The notes: generated by a model not told the origin, from the letters alone. A DNA stretch of 64,000 nucleotides from an uncultured Clostridia bacterium (GCA_947624995.1 CANQMS010000001.1:1-64000), one strand, 5' to 3'; positions 18,860 to 29,201 are shown, numbered from the stretch's first letter. Numbers and translations are program-made.

Positions 18860-21643
18860 TTACTGTGCGTTGTCCTTGATGCCCGATCCGCAGCAGTTCT
18901 TGTATTTTTTGCCGGAGCCGCATGGGCACGGATCGTTTCTGCCGATCTTCTCGGTCTTCTTTTTGACGACGGGCTTCTTCTTTTCGCCTGTCGAAATAGG
19001 TCCGTTCGTTCCCGAGATCGTGTTCTTCACGACGACGGTCTGGCGGCGGCGGAGCAGCTCCTCGCGCGGGATGGCGGTGAGCATCGTGCGCGCCGTGTCG
19101 CGGCGTATCTCGTCGGTCATCTGCTCGAATTGGTTCATCCCGGCGATCCTGTACTCGGTGATGGGGTTGCGCTGTGCATACGATTCGAGCCTTATCGCGT
19201 CTCGCAGGTCGTCCATCGCGTCGAGGTGCTCTACCCAGTGCCTGTCGACGCACGTCAGAAGCACGTTGCGCTCGACGTTGCGGACCCATTCCGATCCGTA
19301 CTTCTCTTCCTTTGCCTTGTATATGGACATAGCCCTGTCCGTGAAGAGCTCGCCGATTTTTTCGGGCTTCATGCCGGAGAGCGTTTCCTTTGAAAACTCG
19401 GGATCGGTCGGCGCGAACAGAATACCCTTGTAGTTCTGGATGAGCTCGTCGAGCGTCCATGATGACGGGTCGTCGCCCGCAGTCGCGGAGGTGACGTCCT
19501 CTCCGATCGTGCCGTTTATCATTCCGATTATCTTGTCATGCAGATCGAGTCCTTCGAGCACCTCCGAGCGCTGGCTGTAGATGAGCTTGCGCTGCTGGTT
19601 CATGACGTCGTCGTATTCGAGCGTGTTTTTGCGCCTGTTGAAGTTCTGCCCTTCGATGCGCCTCTGCGCGGTCTCGATCGAGTTTGAAAGGATGGATGCG
19701 TCTATCGGGACATCGTCCGGCAGGCGAAGCCTGTCGACGAGATTATACAGCTTGTCGCCGCCGAACAGGCGCATAAGATCGTCTTCAAGCGAGATATAGA
19801 AGCGCGATTCGCCCGGGTCGCCCTGTCTTCCGGAACGTCCGCGGAGCTGGTTGTCTATTCTTCTGCTCTCGTGCCGCTCCGTGCCGAGGACGAAAAGACC
19901 TCCCGCCTCGCAGACGAGCTTCGCCTCCGGCTCTATATCCTTCTGATATTTTTTGTAAAGCTCCTGATACACCGCGCGTGCCGCGAGCACATCCTCGGGG
20001 ACAGACTGCGAAGAACCTGTCGCGAGCGCGACCATGCGCTCGTCATAGCCGGAGCGCCTCATCTCCGCCTTCGCGAGATATTCGGCGTTTCCGCCGAGAA
20101 GGATATCCGTGCCGCGCCCCGCCATATTCGTTGAGATCGTGACGGCTCCGAGCTTGCCCGCCTGAGCGATTATCTCCGCCTCGCGCTCGTGATACTTTGC
20201 GTTCAGGACCGTGTGCGGGATCCCTGCTCCCTTCAGCCGCTTTGAAAGAGCTTCGGATTTTTCGATAGATACCGTACCGACAAGGACCGGCTGCCCCTTT
20301 TCATGGCAGCGCTTGATCTCTTCGATCACGGCGTCGTACTTTGCTTTTTCGGTCTTATAGACGATGTCGTTGTGATCGACGCGGATCATCGGCTTGTTCG
20401 TCGGCACCTCGACGACGTCGAGATTGTATATTTCGCGGAACTCGTCTTCCTCCGAGAGCGCCGTACCGGTCATTCCCGAGAGCTTACTGTACATTCTGAA
20501 ATAATTCTGGAACGTGATTGTCGCGAGCGTTTGGTTCTCGCGCTGGATTTCGACGCCCTCCTTCGCCTCGATCGCCTGATGCAGACCGTTCGAATACCGC
20601 CTGCCGGGCATCATGCGCCCTGTGAACGAGTCGATGATCATGATGCTTCCGTTGTAGATAACGTAGTCGATATCGCGGTGCATTATGCCGTGAGCCTTGA
20701 GCGCCTGATAAACGTAGTGATTGAGCTCGGAGTTTTCCTCGTCCGCGAAGTTCTCGATGCCGAAAAACTTTTCCGCCTTCGCGACGCCCCGCTCGGTCAG
20801 CGTCGTCGTTTTCTGCTTTTCGTCGACGATGTAATCAGCGTTTACGCCCGCGTTTTTCAGGACGTCTTCAACGTCCTCCTTGGAGTCGAGCTCCTTTATG
20901 ACAAACGGCTTCATGCGGGAGACGAGCTCATCTGCCTTTGCATACATCTCCGTTGATTCTTCGCCCGCGCCGGAAATGATGAGCGGCGTGCGCGCCTCGT
21001 CTATGAATATCGAGTCGACCTCGTCGACGATGGCGAAATTGTGCCCCCTCTGCGTGAGCTGTTCCTTGTATTTGACCATGTTGTCGCGCAGATAGTCGAA
21101 TCCGAACTCATTGTTCGTGCCGTATGTTATATCGCAGTTATACGCTTCCTGCTTCTCCTTCATAGTCTGGTCGTGAACGACAAGACCGGTCGTGAGCCCG
21201 AGAAATTCGTGTACCCTCCCCATTTCCTCACCCTGGCTGCGCGCGAGGTACTCGTTGACCGTGACGACGTGGACGCCCTTTCCCGTCAATGCGTTCAGAT
21301 AAGACGGCATCGTCGCGACGATCGTCTTTCCTTCACCCGTCTTCATCTCAGCGATTCGCCCCTGATGCAGGAGCACGCCGCAGAGAAGCTGGCAGTTGAA
21401 CGGGCGCTTGCCGAGGACGCGGTCGCACGCCTCGCGCACGAGCGCGAACGCCTCCGGCAGGATGTCGTCGAGCGTTTCGCCCTTTGCGAGCCTTTCCTTG
21501 AAGCGGGACGTCTCTGCAAGCATATCCGCGTCGCTCATCGCTTTGTATTTCGGTGCGAGTGATTCTATTTTATCGACCGTCGGCTTTATCTTCTTGATCT
21601 GGCGGTCGCTGTATGTTCCGAAAACCTTGTCAATTATCTTCAC
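18860..21643 (-). CDS. secA: Preprotein translocase ATPase SecA
   Basis: EMKTGEGKTIVATMP, DEVDSIFIDEARTPLIISG, GRGTDILLGGN, C-terminal zinc motif GRNDPCPCGSGKKYKNCCG. Confidence 0.98.
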   Translation of the reverse strand: MKIIDKVFGTYSDRQIKKIKPTVDKIESLAPKYKAMSDADMLAETSRFKERLAKGETLDDILPEAFALVREACDRVLGKRPFNCQLLCGVLLHQGRIAEMKTGEGKTIVATMPSYLNALTGKGVHVVTVNEYLARSQGEEMGRVHEFLGLTTGLVVHDQTMKEKQEAYNCDITYGTNNEFGFDYLRDNMVKYKEQLTQRGHNFAIVDEVDSIFIDEARTPLIISGAGEESTEMYAKADELVSRMKPFVIKELDSKEDVEDVLKNAGVNADYIVDEKQKTTTLTERGVAKAEKFFGIENFADEENSELNHYVYQALKAHGIMHRDIDYVIYNGSIMIIDSFTGRMMPGRRYSNGLHQAIEAKEGVEIQRENQTLATITFQNYFRMYSKLSGMTGTALSEEDEFREIYNLDVVEVPTNKPMIRVDHNDIVYKTEKAKYDAVIEEIKRCHEKGQPVLVGTVSIEKSEALSKRLKGAGIPHTVLNAKYHEREAEIIAQAGKLGAVTISTNMAGRGTDILLGGNAEYLAKAEMRRSGYDERMVALATGSSQSVPEDVLAARAVYQELYKKYQKDIEPEAKLVCEAGGLFVLGTERHESRRIDNQLRGRSGRQGDPGESRFYISLEDDLMRLFGGDKLYNLVDRLRLPDDVPIDASILSNSIETAQRRIEGQNFNRRKNTLEYDDVMNQQRKLIYSQRSEVLEGLDLHDKIIGMINGTIGEDVTSATAGDDPSSWTLDELIQNYKGILFAPTDPEFSKETLSGMKPEKIGELFTDRAMSIYKAKEEKYGSEWVRNVERNVLLTCVDRHWVEHLDAMDDLRDAIRLESYAQRNPITEYRIAGMNQFEQMTDEIRRDTARTMLTAIPREELLRRRQTVVVKNTISGTNGPISTGEKKKPVVKKKTEKIGRNDPCPCGSGKKYKNCCGSGIKDNAQ

Positions 21644-21738
21644 TTCGATAGTCTGTCCTTGAATAAAATTTTCCTTTTCTTTTTATTATACATCAAACAG
21701 CGGCGAATATCAATCCCCCGCGGCGCTTTTTTAACAAA

Positions 21739-21767
21739 ACGGGAGACCCGGACGATGGGTCTCCCGT
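21739..21767. terminator. Hairpin (putative terminator)
   Basis: ACGGGAGACCC-GGACGAT-GGGTCTCCCGT with flanking A/T tract. Confidence 0.55.
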
Positions 21768-21860
21768 GCGGCGCAGGACCGCGTTCGATATAATTTTCCG
21801 CGGCTCCCCTGCCGCCCCGGCTCATTCGAGCCGACGGCATTATGGGAGCACGGCGACCGG

Positions 21861-22337
21861 TCAGCGCTTTTTGATCTTCGGCACCTTCGGTGATGAAGAA
21901 AATTTCGCCCCACCCCGCCTCGACGCGAGAAACGCCCCGAGGATAGAAAGGATGAACCCGCCGAGTCTGACAAGATACGAGTACGGCGCAGGGATCACCC
22001 CGTGCCCGCCCGATATGAGCGACGCGGCGAAAATGAGCAGCATAAGCGCCGTACCGGCGATCAGCCCGGGCAAAAAAGCCCCGCTCTTTTTCGAGGAAAC
22101 AAATCCGGCGACGAACGACGATGCCGCAAGAATAAACAGTGCCGACGGCGTGACGAATCTGTTCGGGTCGCTCGTCGCATAGACGGCGGCGCCGACGATA
22201 AAGATAAGCACGGCAGCCGCAGCGGCGGCTATGCCGACACCGACGGCGGCAGGTATTATTACCTCCGCCGGGGACATTCCCTCTTCGTTTCTGTTTGCTT
22301 TCGCAGTGTTCAAAAAATCATCTCCCGCATATTGCAC
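21861..22337 (-). CDS. Hypothetical membrane protein (158 aa)
   Basis: Four hydrophobic segments, basic C-terminus. Confidence 0.6.
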   Translation of the reverse strand: MQYAGDDFLNTAKANRNEEGMSPAEVIIPAAVGVGIAAAAAAVLIFIVGAAVYATSDPNRFVTPSALFILAASSFVAGFVSSKKSGAFLPGLIAGTALMLLIFAASLISGGHGVIPAPYSYLVRLGGFILSILGAFLASRRGGAKFSSSPKVPKIKKR

Positions 22338-22389
22338 ATTGTCCTGTTATAGAGATATGCGGGGACGGGTCCTTTTTATGACCGAACGG

Positions 22390-22722
22390 TCACTCTTCCG
22401 CGTCTTCAGCCTTGACGTCGACGTTTCGGACTGCGGACTTGAGGATCCTGATCTTCGTTTTTTCCTTGCCCGTCTCGATCATGACCGTTTCTTCCTTTAT
22501 GGAAACGATCTTGCCGATTATACCGCCTATCGTCGTGATCTCGTCGCCGACCTGGAGCGCGTCACGCATGGCGGCGGTCTCCTTCTCCTGCTTCTTCTGA
22601 GGTCTTATCATGAAGAAATAGAAGACGACGAGCAGGATGACGAGCATTATGATCGAATACCACCCGTTTCCTGTATTTGCCGCCTGATTTCCCGCAGCAG
22701 CATCCAAAAAGAGCCTGTACAT
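22390..22722 (-). CDS. yajC: Preprotein translocase subunit YajC
   Basis: Single TM followed by FFMIRPQKKQEKE...LQVGDEITTIGGIIGKIVSI. Start taken at MYRLFLDAA. Confidence 0.93.
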   Translation of the reverse strand: MYRLFLDAAAGNQAANTGNGWYSIIMLVILLVVFYFFMIRPQKKQEKETAAMRDALQVGDEITTIGGIIGKIVSIKEETVMIETGKEKTKIRILKSAVRNVDVKAEDAEE

Positions 22723-22853
22723 TTTGAGTCTTACCGGTCCCGCCCGTACACGCGCGGGACATCCTTTCGTTTTTTCGTATGCCACTATTATATCTTACTT
22801 GGCACCCTTTTGCAAGAGTATTTCTCTCTTGCTCAAAAAAATAAAAATGCCTA

Positions 22854-22909
22854 TTGACATGTGGGTTAGCGTGTGATAATATTATAGTGTACTATTTCGG
22901 TTAGTACAC
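22854..22909 (+). promoter_or_regulatory. Promoter with palindromic operator for the GntR-ABC operon
   Basis: TTGACA (22854-22859), 17-nt spacer, TAATAT; then GTGTACTA-TTTCGGT-TAGTACAC perfect 8-bp dyad at 22887-22909. Confidence 0.7.
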
Positions 22910-22937
22910 ATACGGCGAGAGGATGTGAGAAAGTGAA

Positions 22938-23312
22938 ATGAGTTCTATTTTCGTTGATTTCAAGAGCAGGAAACCCATATACGAGCAGCTTGTCGACAAT
23001 GTCAGCTCTCTCGTACTGCGCGGGATCCTTAAGCCGAACGAAAGTATACCGAGCGTCCGGCAGCTCGCGCAGGAGCTCGGCATCAATCCGAATACGATAC
23101 ACAAGGCGTATGCGGAGCTCGAACGGCGCGGGATAATTTATTCTTCCCCCGGTCGCGGCAGCTTTGTTTCGGACGATGTCGCAACGGCACACGAATCAAA
23201 AAAAGCCGACCTTCGCCGCGCGCTCGCCTCGTCCGCGAAGGATGCGCACGACCTCGGCGTTACGTTCGAGGAGGCGGAGGAGATAATCAGAAAGGAGTGG
23301 AAAAAGGATTGA
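22938..23312 (+). CDS. GntR-family (YtrA-type) transcriptional regulator
   Basis: PIYEQLVDNVSSLVLRGILKPNESIPSVRQLAQELGINPNTIHKAYAELERRGII; short C-terminal region. Confidence 0.93.
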   Translation: MSSIFVDFKSRKPIYEQLVDNVSSLVLRGILKPNESIPSVRQLAQELGINPNTIHKAYAELERRGIIYSSPGRGSFVSDDVATAHESKKADLRRALASSAKDAHDLGVTFEEAEEIIRKEWKKD

Positions 23313-24205
23313 TCAACATCGAGAACATAAAAAAGACTTTTGACGGCGTAACCGCGCTTGACGGCGTGACTGCGACCGTTTCCGACGGGTCGATATTCGG
23401 TCTGATCGGCTCGAACGGCAGCGGAAAATCGACGCTGCTGCGCATAATGTCCGGCATATACAGGGAGGACTCCGGCAGCGTTATATACGACGGCGAGCCG
23501 ATCTTCGAAAATTATTTTATGAAGCAGCGCGTCGTCTATCTTTCCGACGAGCAGTATTTCCTCCCGCACGCGACGCTTGACGAGATGCGTGCCTTTTACC
23601 GCTCCGCATACGATAATTTCGATGACGCGATGTACACAAAGATGACCGATGCGTTCGGACTCGACCGCACGCGCAAGATAAACACCTTCTCCAAAGGAAT
23701 GCAGAAGCAGTCTTCCCTTTTGCTCGGGCTCTCCGTCCGACCGAAATATCTGCTCTGCGACGAGACGTTTGACGGGATAGACCCCGTGATGCGCCAGCTC
23801 GTCCGCCGCATGATCGCGGACGACGTCGCGGAGAACGGGCTGACCGCCGTCATATCGACCCACAATCTGCGCGAGCTTGAAGACTTAACGGACCACATCT
23901 GCCTGCTCCATCGCGGCAGGATCCTGCTCGACCGCGAGCTTGACGATATGAAGCTCTCGATACACAAGGTACAGGCGGTATTTGACAGGGACCCGGCTGA
24001 GGCGATATCGGCGCTCGACGTGATCTCGCACGAGACGCACGGAAAGCTGCACATCATCGTATGCCGCGGGGGTGAAGAGGAGATATCGGCGGCACTGTCG
24101 TCTGCCTCACCGATCTACAGTGAGATAATCCCGTTGACACTTGAGGAGATATTCATTTCGGAAATGGAGGGAATCGGATATGACGCAAAAAATGTCACCG
24201 AATAA
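23297..24205 (+). CDS. ABC transporter ATP-binding protein
   Basis: GSNGSGKSTLLR, FSKGMQKQ; overlaps the GntR gene. Confidence 0.93.
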   Translation: MEKGLINIENIKKTFDGVTALDGVTATVSDGSIFGLIGSNGSGKSTLLRIMSGIYREDSGSVIYDGEPIFENYFMKQRVVYLSDEQYFLPHATLDEMRAFYRSAYDNFDDAMYTKMTDAFGLDRTRKINTFSKGMQKQSSLLLGLSVRPKYLLCDETFDGIDPVMRQLVRRMIADDVAENGLTAVISTHNLRELEDLTDHICLLHRGRILLDRELDDMKLSIHKVQAVFDRDPAEAISALDVISHETHGKLHIIVCRGGEEEISAALSSASPIYSEIIPLTLEEIFISEMEGIGYDAKNVTE

Positions 24206-26519
24206 AAAACGCGCCCCGCTCGTGACGCGGCGATATATGACAGGTATGGCGCGGCGAGGCTGGCCACTGTTCGTGCTGTTCCTGATAATGTTCCTTCTCA
24301 CCTACACCTTGTGGACCGCTATAACCTTGCCGAACTTAACGGAAATATACACTGCCCGGCGGCTTGTATCAAATCTCAAAGCGATATTTCCGATCTTTTC
24401 CGCGCTTGCGGCGATTATTTCCGGCATATATTTTATGCAGTTCATTCAGAGCAAAACGAGCGCGGGCTTTTTCCACAGTCTGCCGGAGCGCCGCTCGGGG
24501 CACTTCATATCGGTGATCTTTTCCTCGTTCGCCGTATATCTTTCCGCTGCCCTTTTGAGCTACATTCTGTCGCTTTTGCTGCTTGCGCTGTCCGGTGCCC
24601 TTTACGCGGAGCTTTTGCCGACGATCCTTTTGATACCGGTGCTCGGCATATTTTACTTCACCGTCTTTCTCTCGGTGACCGTGCTCGCCGGGGTGATTTC
24701 GGGCAACCGCGTGATACACGCTATAATGACGGCGTTTTTGCTGTTTGCCGCCCCGGTTGTCTTTATCACCGCGATGCTCCTGCTCAGGGACGGCGTTCGC
24801 TATTTGAACGTTTCGAGAATGCTCGTTTCGCTCGGCTTTTTGAAATGGCTATCCCCCGTCTTCCGGTTGCAATATGTACTCGACGGCGGCACCGAGCTCC
24901 CCGCGTGGATAATGATTCTTTTTGACGCGGTGCTCGCTTCTATCGGCTTTTTCCTCGCATATTACGCATATGCAAATCGACCGATAGAGCGCTCAGGGAA
25001 TCAGATCGTTTTCCCTGTCCTGCCGGAAATAATAAAGTATATTATAATCGGACCGACAGCGGTGCTTTCGAGCAAATTCTTTGCGCTCTTCGAAGAAGGC
25101 TGGGGGCTGTTCGGGTTCTTCGTCGGACTTATTCTTTCGTTCATGCTCTGCAACACGGTCCTCTACCGCTCCGCGAAGGCGATGTTTTCGCACATCCGCG
25201 GTATGCTCATTTATTCCGGGGCGTTTATCGTCGCCGTACTAATACTGTCGTTCGGCTGCTTCGGAATATTTGACTACACGGTCCCCGTCGCCGATACCAT
25301 CTCGGTAAATTTTTCCTCGAGCTCGTACGGAGGCGAGGGCGCGATCATTTCGAATCCGGATGAGATCGCTGCCGTCAGGCGCGCGGTATCGCAGATGAAC
25401 AGTCAGCTGCGAAACAGGGGAGCTTACGGGGAAGACGTCGTTTCCTACTCCGATTCCGCGCCTTATGAGGCGCTTGAAAGAGTGGAAAGGACCGAATCTC
25501 TGTATATCAATTACATGACTCCGTTCGGATTCGATCTCTCGTACAGTTATTCGGATCTGCCATATGAATATATCGCTCCGCTGACCGAAACAATACTTGA
25601 AGTAAACAGCGGCAACTCAGAATATTTCGACTATCTCAAAAACTGCACCCGGTTTGATCTCAATCTTGAAATGATGCTGTCTTCCTCATCAATTTTAGAC
25701 AATATCGGCATCAACACAGAAGCCGACCCCGACATGCCTGTGCCGGATGACGAAGAAAAAACCGAAGAGTGGGATCGGATCGAAGACAGCTATGCGGGTA
25801 ACATCCCCGGCGATTATACGACAGACAAATACAGGGGCGCCCTCACAAAGGCATACGCGGATGGGGAGCTCTATTGCGGGCGCGGGCAAGCGCTCGAAAA
25901 CGATCCGCTTTCCGAGATCATACTGACGCGCGGGCGGGAATATTTCCAGCATTTCTCCATGGGCTCATTTAATGTCAGAGGATCGCAGCCTGACGAGACG
26001 GGAGAGGTCGTCACATACTATTTGGATGAGGCGGAGCTTCCGCTGTTCCCGTCCTCCCTTTCGAAAATAGGTGATGCGTTTGACCGAACTTTCGTAATAA
26101 ACAAGGAGCTTCACTGCGGCAGCATTCCCTTCTACGTCGGTGACGCGTTCGACGGCGTCTTCTCCCTCAGCGAGGACGAATACTTTGACGCGCTTGCCGA
26201 AACGATCAAAGAGATATATGTATACAATAAAAAGACAGGCACGCTCACGGCATACGAGGGAAATGACGTGCGGCGGATGCTGCCGTCTCTTGCGGCAGTC
26301 AGAGCGGCAGATATCTCGGCTTTCACCGCGACCGACGGTGACTACAACGTGATGGTCGTCTCAAAGAGCCTCGGCGACAGATACGACTGGGGCGGTCATT
26401 ATGTTTATTACGACGACAGCAAATACACCGCGGACACGGATGATGGGGAGGTCGAACTCAATTATATCTACTCTGTCACGTGGTTCCTCGAGGGTCAGGT
26501 ACCTGCCTTCGTAAAATGA
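24180..26519 (+). CDS. Large ABC-2-like permease with extracellular domain (779 aa)
   Basis: About six TM segments followed by TM and a ~400-aa hydrophilic region; start MTQKMSPNKK overlaps the preceding ABC gene. Confidence 0.75.
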   Translation: MTQKMSPNKKRAPLVTRRYMTGMARRGWPLFVLFLIMFLLTYTLWTAITLPNLTEIYTARRLVSNLKAIFPIFSALAAIISGIYFMQFIQSKTSAGFFHSLPERRSGHFISVIFSSFAVYLSAALLSYILSLLLLALSGALYAELLPTILLIPVLGIFYFTVFLSVTVLAGVISGNRVIHAIMTAFLLFAAPVVFITAMLLLRDGVRYLNVSRMLVSLGFLKWLSPVFRLQYVLDGGTELPAWIMILFDAVLASIGFFLAYYAYANRPIERSGNQIVFPVLPEIIKYIIIGPTAVLSSKFFALFEEGWGLFGFFVGLILSFMLCNTVLYRSAKAMFSHIRGMLIYSGAFIVAVLILSFGCFGIFDYTVPVADTISVNFSSSSYGGEGAIISNPDEIAAVRRAVSQMNSQLRNRGAYGEDVVSYSDSAPYEALERVERTESLYINYMTPFGFDLSYSYSDLPYEYIAPLTETILEVNSGNSEYFDYLKNCTRFDLNLEMMLSSSSILDNIGINTEADPDMPVPDDEEKTEEWDRIEDSYAGNIPGDYTTDKYRGALTKAYADGELYCGRGQALENDPLSEIILTRGREYFQHFSMGSFNVRGSQPDETGEVVTYYLDEAELPLFPSSLSKIGDAFDRTFVINKELHCGSIPFYVGDAFDGVFSLSEDEYFDALAETIKEIYVYNKKTGTLTAYEGNDVRRMLPSLAAVRAADISAFTATDGDYNVMVVSKSLGDRYDWGGHYVYYDDSKYTADTDDGEVELNYIYSVTWFLEGQVPAFVK

Positions 26520-26534
26520 CCGAAAGCAAAAAAT

Positions 26535-26566
26535 GAATAATATCCCCCTCTTTTGCGGCACAATAA
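26535..26566 (+). promoter_or_regulatory. Candidate forespore (SigG/SigF-type) promoter upstream of the spoVAF-like gene
   Basis: TGAATAA (-35 like) and CACAATA (-10, one mismatch to CATnhTA) separated by 18-19 nt, ~32 nt before ATG 26598. Confidence 0.45.
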
Positions 26567-26597
26567 ACGTGACGCGCGAAAAAAGAGGGGGATATTT

Positions 26598-28028
26598 ATG
26601 ATAAACATAACCGCGGATTACGGCGCGACCGTCCGGTCGGTCGATGAAACGCTGCTCGTCGACCGAAACTTTGACATGATAAAGCGCGATATAAGCGCGA
26701 ACGGACACAGCGCCGTGCTCTTCTATATAGACGGCTTTATCAAGGGCGGCGAGCTGCAAAAGCTCTTGATGTTTCTTGTCGGGCTCGACGATTTCGGGGA
26801 CGGGCAGCCGGGCGCGGCGTCGCGCTTTGCCGCCGTTCATCTGCCGGACGTCGAGGTCGACGTGACGACGAACGGTGAGGACATCGTCCGCTCCGTCCTC
26901 GGTGGCTGCTGCCTGATGATATCGGACGGATTCGCCGGTGAGGCGATAGTCATAGACCTGCGCTCGTACCCGTCGCGGGACACGCAGGACGCCGAAAATG
27001 ACCGCGTCATGCGCGGCGCGCGCGACGGATTCGTAGAAACGCTGATATTCAACACGGCGCTCATCCGCCGCCGCATACGCGACACACGTCTGACGATGAA
27101 ATACGTCTCTGTCGGAAAAGAATCAAAGACGGACGTCGTCATCTCATATATCGACGGCAAGGCTGACCCGAAGTTTGTTTCCCGCCTCGTCTCGCAGCTC
27201 GAAAGCATCGAGGTTGACGCGCTGCCCCTCGGGCACCAGTCGCTGACAGAGGCGCTCTGCCGCCGCCAGTGGTACAATCCCTTCCCGAAGGTGCGGCTGA
27301 CGGAGCGCCCGGACGCGACGTCCGCACATCTGCTTGAAGGCGGGGTCGCCGTCCTGTGCGACACGTCGCCTGAGGTAATGCTTTTGCCGACGTCGGTATT
27401 TGATTTTTTGCAGGAGACGAACGATTTTTATTTTCCTCCGTTCACGGGGTCGTATTTGCGAATAATACGTATGCTCGTGTTCGCCTCGACCGTGTTCATA
27501 ACGCCGCTCTGGTATCTTCTGATCACGCACAGCGCGTATCTCCCCGAGTGGCTCCGTTTTATCCTTCCGAATGAGCTCGGCTCCCTGCCGATAATCGTAC
27601 AGCTTTTCCTGACGGAATTCGCCCTCGATGTGCTGAAACTCGCCTCGTTGACGACGCCGTCCACGATGTCGAATTCGCTGTCGATAATCGGCGGACTTTT
27701 GCTCGGAGACTTCGCGATAGAGACGGGCTGGCTGATCCCGGAGGTCATATTCTATATGGCGTTCACGGCGATCTCGAATTTTACGCAGTCAAATTACGAG
27801 CTCGGGTACGCGTTCAAGTATTTCCGGCTGATGCTGCTCGCGCTGACAGCACTTTTCGGCGTATGGGGCTTTGCGGCGGGGCTCATCATTATACTAGTGC
27901 TGCTTTTAACGATGCGCGGCATCTGCGGGTGGAGCTATCTTTACCCGCTCATCCCGTGGAACGGGCGCGCGCTCGGCAGGCTGCTTTTGCGGAAGAAAAA
28001 GAGAAAGAAGGAATCGGGGGGCAGCTGA
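26598..28028 (+). CDS. GerA-family spore germination protein (SpoVAF-like)
   Basis: FYIDGFIKGGELQKLLMFL, RLTERPDATSAHLLEGGVAVLCDTSPEVMLLP, FALDVLKLASLTTPSTMSNSLSIIGGLLLGD; no gerB/gerC partners nearby. Start taken at MINITADYG. Confidence 0.9.
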   Translation: MINITADYGATVRSVDETLLVDRNFDMIKRDISANGHSAVLFYIDGFIKGGELQKLLMFLVGLDDFGDGQPGAASRFAAVHLPDVEVDVTTNGEDIVRSVLGGCCLMISDGFAGEAIVIDLRSYPSRDTQDAENDRVMRGARDGFVETLIFNTALIRRRIRDTRLTMKYVSVGKESKTDVVISYIDGKADPKFVSRLVSQLESIEVDALPLGHQSLTEALCRRQWYNPFPKVRLTERPDATSAHLLEGGVAVLCDTSPEVMLLPTSVFDFLQETNDFYFPPFTGSYLRIIRMLVFASTVFITPLWYLLITHSAYLPEWLRFILPNELGSLPIIVQLFLTEFALDVLKLASLTTPSTMSNSLSIIGGLLLGDFAIETGWLIPEVIFYMAFTAISNFTQSNYELGYAFKYFRLMLLALTALFGVWGFAAGLIIILVLLLTMRGICGWSYLYPLIPWNGRALGRLLLRKKKRKKESGGS

Positions 28029-28043
28029 GTCCCCCGACCGTTT

Positions 28044-29201
28044 TTATCGCCTGTCCGTTTTGCCGTTATGATCCGCTCGCGGTGCAGGACGGCGGAAGTA
28101 TTGATAATACCAACACGGGATCATGCCGTTATAAAGCTTCTTTGTCTTGTCCGGTCTCTGCCCGTAAAGCCTCGGGAAATTTTCGTGGGACGAGATGATA
28201 TATATTTGCCAGCTGTCAAGCGTCCTGAAATGCTCTCCCATCCGTCGGTAGAGCTCCTCGGCTTCCCTGACCGTCATCATGCGCTCGCCGTACGGCGGGT
28301 TGCAGACTACGGTGCCTCGCCTGCCGCCCGTCTTTATCCCGAGCGCGTCCTCGCGGAAGACGCGAACGCAGTCATCAACGCCGGCACGCGCGGCGTTTGC
28401 GCGCGCAAGCTCGACCGCGCGCTCGTCGATGTCCGAGGCGTACGCCTCAAACTTTGTTTTCACTACCGAATCTGCCGCCTCTTCCCTTGCGTGCCGCCAC
28501 GTCTCCTTCGGGATGAAACGGAACCGTTCGCCCGCGAAATATCGCTTTGCTCCGGGGGCGATGTTCTTCATCCTCATTGCCGCCTCTATCGGTATCGTCC
28601 CGGAGCCGCACATAGGGTCCCAAAACAGCACGTCCTCACGCGGGCGCGAAATATTAACGAGCTCCGCCGCGAGCGTCTCCCGGAGCGGCGCATCGTTTGA
28701 TTCCGGGCGATATCCGCGCCTGTGCAGCGGTGCGCCCGAGGTGTCGATCATCAGCGTCGCGCGGTCCTTGAAAATAAAGAATTCTATTTGGCACAGCTTG
28801 TCCGTCTCGGGCAGGACAGAGGTGCGGTGCGCAGACATGAGCCTGTCGGCAACTGCCTTGTTTATTATCCTCTGGCAGTCGGGTATCGAGAAAAGCGCGC
28901 TCTTTATGCTGTGCCCCTTTACAGGGAACTTGTCATTCTTCCCTATGCAGCGCTCCCACGGAAGCGATTTTGTCCCGTCGAAAAGCTCGGTGAACGTAAG
29001 CGCCTCGAAGCTGCCGACCTCGATCAGGATGCGCTCTGCATATCTCGTCCATATATTCATCCGCGCTATTGCGTCCTCGCCGCCGGAAAAATAAACCCTG
29101 CCGTCTATCGTTTCGCGCCTTTTATACCCGAGCCTGTCGATCTCCTCGCCGAGCGAATGTTCAAGTCCGAAAAGGCATGTCGCTACAAGATCATATTCCA
29201 T
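28044..29201 (-). CDS. THUMP-domain class I SAM-dependent rRNA methyltransferase (RlmL/YpsC-like)
   Basis: THUMP-like N-terminus, MCGSGTIPIEAAMRMKNIAPG, VVCNPPYGERM motif. Confidence 0.92.
   Translation of the reverse strand: MEYDLVATCLFGLEHSLGEEIDRLGYKRRETIDGRVYFSGGEDAIARMNIWTRYAERILIEVGSFEALTFTELFDGTKSLPWERCIGKNDKFPVKGHSIKSALFSIPDCQRIINKAVADRLMSAHRTSVLPETDKLCQIEFFIFKDRATLMIDTSGAPLHRRGYRPESNDAPLRETLAAELVNISRPREDVLFWDPMCGSGTIPIEAAMRMKNIAPGAKRYFAGERFRFIPKETWRHAREEAADSVVKTKFEAYASDIDERAVELARANAARAGVDDCVRVFREDALGIKTGGRRGTVVCNPPYGERMMTVREAEELYRRMGEHFRTLDSWQIYIISSHENFPRLYGQRPDKTKKLYNGMIPCWYYQYFRRPAPRADHNGKTDRR

Noticed and set aside
18609-19460. 283-aa minus-strand ORF rich in Arg
   Set aside because: Alternative frame overlapping the end of secA and the adjacent membrane protein gene.
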